This document shows, piece by piece, positions 48,299 through 58,089 of a stretch of 64,000 bases of DNA. Positions within the stretch are counted from its first letter, which is position 1, and each line of letters starts with the position of its first letter. Position numbers and translations under genes: made by a program. Source of the stretch: Solanum dulcamara (Eukaryota > Streptophyta > Magnoliopsida > Solanales > Solanaceae). The stretch is taken from assembly GCF_947179165.1 (NCBI RefSeq), contig NC_077237.1, positions 60,805,523 to 60,869,522 of the forward strand, given 5' to 3'. Below the pieces are notes generated by a model. It had not been told where the DNA came from. It searched no databases and worked only from the letters and a program-made list of their open reading frames with translations.

Positions 48299-50459
48299 GA
48301 AGTGGTATCAGAGCAATTTGTCCTTGGATTGTCTGCAGACTGTGTCTAGTAGAGTCTTGATTATCAATATGTTGCGCGCCACATCTATAAACAAAAAGCT
48401 ACAGGGAATTTAGGATGTTTCCTTTCCGTTCACATCTGAGATCGTACTATAGATCCGAGTCATAGGAAATCTCCTTATACTAACTTTGGATTTTAGTAGA
48501 AGAATGACATCGATAGAAGGAAGTAATTAACGACATGGAGAGTTACGAAGCACACAGGTAAGTAAAGGTGCGAAATATATCTGTGGGGAAAGGTATTGAT
48601 ATGTGATTGAAATGTAAAGTCAAAAAAAATGAAAGGAAAAGAAGACAACAAGTGCAACAGATGCAGTTTGGAGTTGGACATACGAGGTAAGTCCATTATT
48701 TTTATACTATTATTGATATTGAAAGCCCTGTATGGCTACGATATGAGGTGATATTGAAAGCCCTGTGTGGCTGTGATATGATATGAATATATATATATAT
48801 GTGTTGTCTATGTGAGGCATTATTGCTATTTTCTGCGTGCAGGTTTTGGGATTAATAACGAGTATAGAGGAAACTCTGCCGAAATTTTCCCAGAACAAGG
48901 AAAAGGGAATAAAATATAGCTTTATAACATGTCTTAGAAATTGATACCGAGTACCCATATTATGCTAAATTAAAGCTGTAAGAGGTACTTTTCAGGTCAT
49001 AGATAAGGGACACCCTTTTTACTTGAGAAAGTTTATTTCGGAGAAACAAAAGTCTATCTGAGCAGTATAGTTCAGACCACAGTATCTCCAGCCATAGTTG
49101 TGCTGTAGAAAAAAAAAGAAGCTCAAGTTGAAAGGTAAGATGTCCAGTAATTGAGCTTCATTCATTTTCAAAGTACCAAGCCCCCAACTCCTAATTGTAA
49201 ATTAGATAAGTTGTTCATAACTCGAGGATAAACTCAAAAGAAGACTAGGTAGGGAAAGTATTAAAAGAAGTACTGTGATGTTTAAGAGATTCTGGTTTCT
49301 TCCAAGAAGGGTTGGAAAATAGGTTACGATAATAGTTTATAGTTCTCCACTGACTAATTGGGGAAAGAGCTTCGGACACAAGCACCTCAAAGTGATGTTA
49401 GGAACTGAATGTGAGTGTGAACTAAAAAGGGGATATGTAAGTATGAATTTAATGGTGTTATATAGTTATACAAGGATAAAGTAGGACCACTAGCAAGGCG
49501 CACTTAGTATACATTGACTAAGTTAAAAGCCTACATTGAGAATGCAGTAAGAGAATGGAGCTTAAGATACAAAGGAATAACCCGTGTACACAACGTCGCC
49601 CCAGAAATAGTGGAACTCTTGAGAGACAAAGACGACAAACTTAAGGAATAAATGGCACAACTTTCATTCATCCCAAGAAACAAAGGATATAGATTGGGAA
49701 AGCCACTACTCCAAGAGAACCTTGGACAATGAATGTCGGAATACAAATGTTGCTTAGTTAAAAGAAAATTTAGAATGGCTACAAGTGTATATTAATTTTT
49801 ATAAGGATAAGTAGAATGTGGCCTTGGGTGAGTTATTCCATAGGTCCCATTACTTAAGTACAGATTAATAGAGGAGATGCCGCACTTGGTATAGAAAGGT
49901 TCCAGTCTCTTTATGATTTAGCCAAGGTTCCGTACGTGGATAATCAGGTTGGCAAAAAAAAATGCAGAAAGACAAGGACATGATACAGTACCAAGTAGAC
50001 TGGGGAAGGAGACTAGACAAACTTGAAACTGGGCATAGAGACATAGAGCAAGGTATAAGCGGATAAAGGTATAAGTACCCTCTAAAGGGGGAAGCAAGTG
50101 AGAAAACTGCAAGGGTAAGATGGAGGCAACTGATATGGCAACATATTTGAGATGGATGCTTAAACCACAATAAGATCCCTTGCTGAACCAAGTTGGGAAG
50201 ATCTGGAAGTCGTCAATAATTGGATAGAAGTTAGAAGGCTATGCAAGATAGTGTTAAGAAGTTTTCAACAAGACCTTGAATGACGTAACGCTAGAAGATA
50301 AGTGCATATAAAAGTAAAAGAATATATCAATGAAAGGATATCAAATAACTCAAGGGACACTACGAAGGATTGTGACAGCATGCTAGATCAAAGGCCAAAT
50401 ATTGGATGTAGAGTTGGTCGCAAATGATAAATAACCAAGTAAAAGAAATAGCAAGACTC
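48299..50459 (+). mobile_element. Interior of B, left part (leader, no recognised gene)
   Basis: After the primer site the leader matches C (19776-20190), then from about 48840 matches A (13570-14680). A small duplication of GATATTGAAAGCCCTGT occurs at 48716 and 48752. I recognise no gag or pol motif. A stretch at 49585-49630 reads APEIVELLRDKDDKLKE, charged and helix-like, but it ends in a stop and cannot be assigned. The right edge is the target sequence CTATG of S2. Confidence 0.7.
48303..48314 (+). other. Primer-binding site of element B, initiator tRNA-Met
   Basis: TGGTATCAGAGC is a perfect 12-base match to the complement of the plant initiator tRNA-Met 3' end, four bases (GAAG) past the LTR end. 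Confidence 0.95.
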
Positions 50460-50988
50460 CTATGTGTTACACCCCGCACTCTTGAGCTCGGAACGTCTTC
50501 TTAAGTTCCTTAGACACCATCATGTGAGCCGTATAAGCTACGACACTATCAAACAACTCTAAGGAAAGAAGATTGTGATACCTCGCGAGAAGGGAGGTTG
50601 GAGATAGAGTCATAAGAATTCGGAAAGAGTTGGAGGCTAAGAAATGAGTCGTAGGACTGGATTTACCTACGTAAGACACTAATTTAAGAGTCTTATACAC
50701 TTAAGTTTCTTAAGGATATACCAAGCTTACGTAGTTTGGATTACATGAGCTCTTAAAGTAAGACGAGATTACGAACCCGCGAGGAAGGGAAAAAGATGAC
50801 GCGTGGAAGCCAATGGAGGAGCGACACGTGGTAGCACCTCAAGCAAGCAGGTGATGCACCTACTTAGGGTCAAGTAGGTGATGCAGCTGCTTGGGGGAGG
50901 TGGACCCCGCTACCACATGGCAGACCCTAATTGACAGCATGACACGGTGGCCAATCATGGCTTGACATGTGTCATCCTTAGGGGATGA

Positions 50989-51020
50989 CACGTGTTACCC
51001 CTTGGGACCACCTATATAAG
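50989..51020 (+). promoter_or_regulatory. Best LTR promoter example: G-box plus TATA box (S2)
   Basis: GACACGTGT (core CACGTG at 50989-50994) lies 18 bases before TATATAAG (51013-51020). The same pairing is present at 10719/10744, 16820/16844, 45873/45917, 58562/58607, 61984/62031 and, on the minus strand, 40965/40915. G-boxes are bound by plant bZIP and bHLH factors, so these LTRs may respond to stress hormone signals; this is inference. Confidence 0.65.
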
Positions 51021-51453
51021 TTGATATGTATCCTAATTACTTCAGTTCATTAACAAATTTCCAGCAGCAACGTGAGAAAACAAACCCTAAGAGCTAAGGA
51101 GAAAATTTCGACGGCTTGGGAGAAAAAAACAGGTAAGTCCCATTTTCGTTTCGTAAATTAATTAATTAGCGTATACTAAGATGATATGGAAGTATTAGTA
51201 GTACAAAATTAGGATTTGTTGCAGCAAAAATTGGACAGCAAGCTGCCACAACGATTCAGCACGTGAAAACAATTCCGAGGCGCGATTTCGGCGAGTTCTA
51301 GCCAATTTCGGGAAAGGTAAGTTCTTCCCCTCTAATTTGAAGTTTATGATGTTAAATTATGGTGTATTACACACCTTAGGAGCTTCTGTAAGTTGGGGAA
51401 AAGGTTTGAAAAGTTCAGCATTCGGAATAAACGAATTTGGAATCGCTATAGTT

Positions 51454-53494
51454 ATTCAGGCTTTATGCTGAACTAGAAGAGAAAGGCGGGGACAAGAAGT
51501 TATTCAGGCTAGCCAGGGCCCGGGAGAGAAGGGCACGCGATGTGGATCAAGTGAAGTGCATTAAAGACGAGCACGGAAAAGTACTGACAGAGGAGACCCT
51601 TATCAAAGAAAGATGGCAGTCTTACTTCCATAAACTTTTGAATGACAGTGGGGACACAGAAATTGTGTTGGGAGATTTGGAACATACAGGAAGGAGTCAC
51701 GATATTGGGGGTTGTAGCAGTATTACGGTCGATGAGGTTAAAGGTGTTGTTCGTAGGATGCGCTGGGGAAGAGCGACCGGACCTGACTAGATCCCTGGAG
51801 AATTTTGGAAGAGTGCGAGCTCGGTAGGTTTGGAATGGCTGACTAGGTTATTTAATGTCATCTTTACGTCTGCAATGATGCTCGTAGAATGGAGGTCGAG
51901 CATCATGATCCCTCTATACAAAAGCAAGGGGGATAGTCAGAGTTGCGACAACTACAGAGGTATCAAGCTTCTAAGCCATACTATGAAAGTGTGGGAAAGA
52001 GTTTTGGAGATGAGGGTGAGGAGAGGCGTGTCTATTTCAGAGAACCAGTTCGGATTTATGCCAGGACGCTCAACTACAGAAGCCATCCATCTTATGAGGA
52101 GACTAATGGAGCAATATAGAGAGAGGAAGAGAGACCTGCATATGGTATTCATCGACTTAGAAAAGGCTTATGACAAAGTCCCTCGAGAGATACTATGGAG
52201 ATGTTTGGAGGCTAAAGTTGTACCGATAGCGTACATAAGGTTGATCAAGTACATGTACAAGGGTGCCAAAACCAAGGTAAGGACAGTAGGAGGGGACTCA
52301 GAACACTTTCCGATGGTGATGGGGTTGCATCAAGGATCAGTCTTGAGTCCATTTCTATTTGCCATGGTGATGGATGTATTGACACGACAAATTCAAGGTG
52401 AGGTGCCATGGTGTATGCTTTTTGCGGACGATATAGTCCTCATCGATGAGACTCATAGCGGAGTTAATGCTAAGTTGGAAGATTGGAGACGCACCTTGGA
52501 GTCTAAAGGGTTTAAGCTGAGTAGGACTAAGACAGAGTACCTAGAGTGCCAGTTCAGTGAGGCACATCAGGAGGTTGGCGCGGAAGTTAGGCTCGGGGAC
52601 CAAGCCATCCAAAAGAAAAGTAGTTTTAAGTACCTTGGTTCTATAATGCAAGGCAACGGGGAGATCGACGAGGATGTCACACATCGTATTGGGGCAGGAT
52701 GGAGGAAATGGAGGCTCGCCTCCGGTGTGTTGTGTGACAAGAAGGTGCCACCACTACTTAAGGGCAAGTTCTACAAAATAGTGGTTAGACCAGCTATGTT
52801 ATACGGGGCGGAGTGTTGGCCAGTTAAGGTCTCCCACGTGTAAAAGATGAAAGTTGCCGAGATGAGAATGTTGAGATGGATGTGTGGGCATACTAGGAGC
52901 GACAGGATTAGAAATGAGGCTATTCGAGACAAGGTAGGAGTGGCCTCGGTGGAAGACAAGATGCGGGAGACGCGACTGAGATGGTTTGGGCATGTGAAGA
53001 GGAGAGTCCCAGATGCACCAGTGCGGAGATGTGAGAGGTTGGCCATGGATGGTTTCAGAAGAGGTAGGGGTAGGCCGAAGAAATACTGGGGAGAGGTGAT
53101 CAGACAGGACATGACGCATTTATGACTTACCGAGGACATGACCTTAGATAGGAGGGGGTGGAGGACACGCATTAGGGTAGAACGCTAGCAAATAGTGGCT
53201 TTTCTCCACCTTAGCCGTAGGCGTATTAAGGCACTATGATTCCTTGTATCTTGTACTTTGATTAATGGTATTTATGTTACTATCTAATAATACCTTCTGC
53301 TTTTGTGCTTTGATTATTTTGTTATCTATTTATATACTTTGAATACTCTTGTCTGACCTTTTTTTATGCTTCTAATGAGCCGAGGGTCTTTCGGAAACAG
53401 CCATCCTACATTGGTAGGAGTCAGGTCTACGTACACTTTACCCTCCCCAGACCCTACGATGTGGGATTGCACTGGGTTGTTGTTGTTGTTGTTG
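51454..53494 (+). mobile_element. RTE-type LINE, 5'-truncated, inside S2
   Basis: Non-LTR retrotransposon of 2041 bp flanked by a 7-bp target duplication TATAGTT (51447-51453 and 53495-53501). The 3' end carries TACATTGGTAGGAGTCAGGT, CCCTCCCCAGACCCTAC and a (TTG)n run (53476-53494), the tail of plant RTE elements. The 5' end starts in the middle of the coding region, as usual after incomplete reverse transcription. B's own LTRs show the empty site (TCGTTATAGTTGAATTGTCG near 46538). Confidence 0.93.
51455..53188 (+). pseudogene. LINE reverse transcriptase ORF (RTE clade), three in-frame stops
   Basis: A single reading frame runs from the truncated 5' end to TAG 53186-53188, broken only by TAG 51788-51790, TAA 52841-52843 and TGA 53123-53125. 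Order: linker (LARARERRARDVDQVK, RWQSYFHKLLN), then [93 protein letters not shown]. The catalytic [12 protein letters not shown] has its Asp pair intact near 52428. A thumb/C-terminal region follows ([76 protein letters not shown]). The endonuclease domain is lost to truncation. The protein made DNA by target-primed reverse transcription. Compared with its surroundings it is little decayed, so it is probably the youngest insertion here. Confidence 0.95.
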
Positions 53495-55967
53495 TATAGT
53501 TAAGTTGTTGTCGAAATAAGGTGTTGTACGCGTAGGGGCTGCTGCTGGTTGTGTTGTGGCGTGTTGCAGGGTCTAAAAGTTATCTAAATGAGGTGTGGGA
53601 GCTGCTTATTGCATCCACATGACCCTCCGCTTTGCAATTAAAGAATTCGCGAAAGAAAGATTAAAAACTCTAGTTTTGGTATCTTAGTTTCGAGTGAATT
53701 GTTGGGGGTTTATATTATGTAATTATGGTCGTAATATGCATATGTATGGTCTGCTGGTTGCATTGTTGGTTGGCTGCAGGTGCTAAGGACATGGTTGGGA
53801 ATTCGTATAGGGCACATTATAGGGGAGGTGCTGCCCGATTTTCGTTAACATCCTAACTAGTTAAGGAACTAGCCGAGAAGGCGAACGAAGGGATGAATGT
53901 TATGAATACTCGTGGGTAGTCTAAGTTGATGAAAAGTCCAAGGTTGTTAATACTTACATTACTTCCATGTTAAATAGGTTTCGAGGACAACGATGTGGAC
54001 GTGATTAAGAGAAGTCCATACAAGGTATGTGAAGCTTTCCTTTGGCGTGTTTTTGGAATAGATATGTAGAACTATTCTTCTTTTCTTTTGGCATGTCTTA
54101 GATATAAGTTATGAATGATATGTATACGATAGTTGGGATTCAATCCATTCGTAAAGCCCTGAGTATGAGTCGAGACTCTTGTTTACTTCTTGATATTAGA
54201 ACTTCTGTTATAGCTGAGTCATTGCCTTTTAGTCTTCTATGTGATGAAAACTAGTATATGTAAAGCCTATTTCTTCTTTCCTTTGGAATGGCTTAACTTT
54301 AAGTGAAATAGTATATGATATAGGTTTAGAGGTAATTCCATTTATGAGCTTTGATTGTAACTCGTGACTTGTAGTCACTCCTGAACATTAAGAGTCTGAA
54401 AGTAGTCAAACTACTATTCTCGAGCCTGCTATATAATGAATAGAAAGTAGAGGTACCAGCTCCTCTTTTAAGAGGCTCTGAAATGATAAATGTCGTTGAT
54501 TGCATGAGTTGAGTCTTTGACTAGATAAATTGTGTTTCTGATTGCATAGACTATATTTCTGATTGCATGAATTATGTGGCATTATTTTGATGCATGTTTG
54601 TGATCCCTGAAGCCCCAACTGATGTAAGCCCTAATGACATCTAAAGGGATACCTCGGATAATTACTCCCCCAGTCTTCAGGTGACGGTTCACTTGACTGT
54701 TTCATCGAGTCATAGATAATGACTTAGTTACATATGGTTTCTCACTACTCTACTCGTGCATACTGTAACCCATCCTTCCTCGAGTCCCATGATGGGCCGG
54801 GATATGTTATCATGCACAGTGTTACTGCTTCTTTCACCGCGTCTCGGGCCGGATGTGTATAGTTCCATGCACGAGGAGACTATGCCGTACGTGAGGTGTG
54901 ATATATGTTATATGTTATGACGATACGATTATTCACCGAGTCCCGGGCCGACTGTAATATGATAGTATATGTGGTGAAATAAGGAAGGAACACCGAGTCC
55001 CTCCTTAGAGGGCTGGGTACATATGTATATTATGATAGTACGCTATAGACGTACACCACTCCATTCACCGAGTCCCTCACTAAAGGGTCGGATACTTTAT
55101 GTAGGCATGCATATGAGATTAAAGTAATACATTGTGACCCTGAGCCCCGTAGTGAACTGGGTATAATACGATGATATACATAATAAGATGATACCGTATA
55201 TGATGGTATGATACCATATATGATGATATGATGAAATGAGATGCATTATGACACGATGATATGTGATTATGAAGTAATGATAATGATACTGAGTTCACTA
55301 GAGGGACGGGCACAGTATATGATAGTGTATAGGATCACGTGTCCTAAGGTGCAGGTACAGTAATTTGTTAATTGTTATACTTATCCCCTGCATCCCTATT
55401 TCAGTTATGATCTCAGTTACGATATGTTATGCTTTACATACTCAGTACATATATCGTACTGACCCCCCTTTTATCGGGGGGGCTGCGTTTCATGCCCGTA
55501 GGTACAGATGTTTATTCTGGAGATCCATCAGCGTAGGAGTTCCTCTCAACTGTGTCGGAAGTGCTTCACTGTTCTGGAGCCTAAATTTTGATGCTGGTCA
55601 CTTAATGTATATATTTGTATATTCAGGGGTACGGCGGGGGTCTATTCCCGCCATATGTTGTTGTTACTATTCTTAGAGGTCTGTAGACATATGTATATGT
55701 GGGTTGTTTGTGAGTTAGTTTCGATGTTTCCTATTTGATATGTTGTGAATGTTTTTGTTATAGCAGCCTTGTCGGCTCGCGTGCCCTTTCATGATATGAA
55801 ACAAATGAAAGAGGCTACATGTATATGAAAAAGTTTTAAACTATTGGGGTTTTTGTATATAGTATCACATCATACACGGATCAACTTAAGTGTAGTTGAT
55901 AAATACGCATGAGAGGGTCCAGGTCGGAACCCAGTTGTGGCCTACGGGGTTGGGTCGTTACACTATG

Positions 55968-58075
55968 GTAGGAGATAAGATGAGAAAAGACTAAATAAGG
56001 AAATAAAAAGAGGTGCGACAAGGTATTTCTTGCACTCTCTTATATTCTCGTAAAGGTAAAGAATGACACGAGAATGTGTCAAGAAGGTTATAAGCAAGGA
56101 TAAGGAAAATTGTAAAATCGTTTAAATAAGACAGACAGGACTAACTGGTTACTATAGGATTGGCAAGGTTATATGTCAAATTCTTTTAAAACTATGCAAG
56201 CTAATGATAGACAGAACTTAAGTGGCTCTAAAGGTCACTATATGAACGAACTTTAGCACTACTCAGTAGCCAACCCTAATGAATGAGTGCGTACAAAAAG
56301 GGGTGAATACAATAGGAGGAGTTAAACCAAAATGACCAAAAAGGGACATGGTCATAGTGGAACTAAAGATCTACCCCTATACCGGTTGCAAGATAATAGA
56401 ATAAAGGGCAAGGCAACACATAAAGACTAGTGAGACGACGCTAAGATAAATTTTGGGCTAAGTTGAGTTCCCCGCACTTTATTGCAAGGATTACCATGAA
56501 ATGCGACTTGAGGACTTCCCAAGGAAGTCACCCATCCTAATATTTCTCTCACCCAAGCACGCTTAGCTTCTAAATTCTGGTGGAATTTAGTGTGATAGTG
56601 CGGATGTGGTCACGCGAGATGGAAGAATCTGAACTAGCAGCGGAGAAACGATATGAGATTATGTTTCTGGAGTACTATACGTTATGTTGAGGGTATTGTA
56701 AAAAGGAATCAAGCAAGACAAGAAGGATTAGGTAATTGCTAACTGACCACGCACTCGAATGCCACAGTTCTTCAACATAGTACCAGTTAATGAGAGGCAA
56801 ACCACAGAATGGCTATATGGGCTAGTAGGCGAGGAAATTTCGACACCACTTGGCAGCCAACTTTAAGGATTGAGAAGCAAAATCAAAAGGATGGAGTGCC
56901 AGTTAAAGTTTGGAAAAAAATGAGAAGGACTATATGAGGCTAAAGATTCCCAAATTATCAACGTCATTACGTACCTATGCTATACTCTTCAAGAGTAGGG
57001 TGCTATACGGGTTATTGTGAGAAGGCTAACGAATCAACCCATTTCCCTTCAAGCAAGACCACTTATGCAGCTAGAACTAGGTGAAGTTATAGGATAAAGA
57101 GGTAGTAAGGTTCCGTGAGGCTTTCTCAGCTAATATATTAGATAGAGGGACTTTAATTATAATTAACGTCTTGAGATCAGTCCAAGAAGAGATCAGAAGC
57201 ACAGACAGGTCTTATTACCGCATTTTTTCCCTCGAGCTATTAAACAGACTGAGCGCACTATTAGACGCTAAAGGATATGTCGCAAGCTGGGAGATTAACT
57301 TCGATGGTAGCTGGGATGATTATCATTCACTCATCGAGTTGCCTACCATAATAACTACTACTTCAGTATCCCAATGGCCCAGTACAAGACTGGTAGAGCA
57401 AGATGTGTAAGTTCCCTACAGGATGGGGTGATGTTAGAGAGACTAAGCTAAAGGGCCCTGACATGATTGAGCAAGCTAAGGATTAGCAGCCCAGAGTCGA
57501 AGAAATAATGTACAGATAATCGCCATTGACATACAGAGTTTAAATTGATGATTGGATGTTCATAATAGGGTCACCCAAAAAAAGGAAACTTAACCCAAAA
57601 TATATTAGACGGTATAAAGTTTCTCGTAAGGTGGGCAAAGTGTCCGGTAAGTGAGCTTACAACCTTATTTGAAAACTATACGCCCATTCCATCAGAAAGG
57701 GATGCTTCACAAGGGTACTGATGAGCCACCCAAGGTATATTCCATAGATGATGTCCAAGAAATGGAATCCTGCGAGGAACAACCTATCATCATCTTAGAT
57801 CGGCAAACTAGAATATTGTAGACTAAAGACATGCCTTCCAACAAGATACTGTGGCAAAACCAAAACCAAAAAGAGAATGACTAGGGAAGCTGAAGAGAAC
57901 ATGAAACACAAGTATTCGCACCTATTCCTGATGTCTGTAGGTAACCCTAACTCCTGAAACTCATATATTAAGTACTTGGATAGAAGTATATGTTATGGAA
58001 ACAGTAAAGAATCTCCCTGCGATTTGTATAAGGTGCTAAGAGAAGTTTTGTTTAACCTTCGGAGACGAATGTTCT
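55968..58075 (+). pseudogene. Interior of B, right part: duplicated block and integrase remnant
   Basis: 55968-56300 matches A 14688-15130 in parts (TTATATTCTCGTAAAGGTAA, CTACTCAGTAGCCAACCCTA). At 56310-56480 the text returns to what precedes that block in A (GGACATGGTCATAGTGGAAC, AGACGACGCTAAGATAAA), then 5S-like sequence intervenes, and 56640-56880 repeats the later part (ACTGGTTACTA / TAATTGCTAACTG, CAGCCAACTTTAAGGATTG). So there is an internal tandem duplication. From 57170 integrase codons appear: NFDGSWDDYHSLIELPTI (57298-57350), then PNGPVQDW-like, KYIRRYKVSRKVGKVS-like at 57595-57650, and IILDRQTRIL followed by KDMPSNKILWQNQNQKEND at 57795-57880, the usual LDRQVRKLR..EVASVKVLW end. 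Many stops and shifts. Confidence 0.78.
56498..56619 (-). pseudogene. 5S rRNA-derived segment within element B
   Basis: The minus strand shows AGCTAAGCGTGCTTGGGTGA, AGGATGGGTGACTTCCTTGG and GGAAGTCCTCAAGTCGCATT, and in the 5' part GTGACCACATCCGCACTA, which together cover the whole length of a plant 5S rRNA (about 119 bases). It is more diverged than the copy in X, especially in the first 40 bases. Orientation relative to its own element is opposite to that in X, and it retains the 3' end that X lacks, so the two were acquired separately. Confidence 0.75.
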
Positions 58076-58089
58076 AAAGAGAGGAAGGA
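58076..58089 (+). other. Polypurine tract of element B
   Basis: AAAGAGAGGAAGGA directly before the 3' LTR start TGTTACACCCC, with GGAGACGAATGTTCT before it as in A, C and X. Confidence 0.85.

Larger units (their letters stand above)
50465..55962 (+). repeat. Solo LTR S2 with target duplication, interrupted by a LINE
   Basis: Starts TGTTACACCCCGCACTC and ends GGGGTTGGGTCGTTACA, flanked by CTATG on both sides (50460-50464 and 55963-55967). Removing the LINE and its 7-bp duplication gives about 3450 bp, the same size as S1 and LTR2. No internal region is attached, so the element was reduced to one LTR by recombination between its two LTRs. Contents: G-box 50989-50994, a clean TATATAAG at 51013-51020, a CACCGAGTCCC-type repeat series (54770-55310), and a C6...G7 hairpin at 55463-55482. 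The uninterrupted site is preserved in A at 14673-14690. Confidence 0.93.

Noticed and set aside
52771..53172. Long minus-strand frames (106-133 codons).
   Set aside because: They are antisense shadows of the LINE reverse transcriptase ORF.
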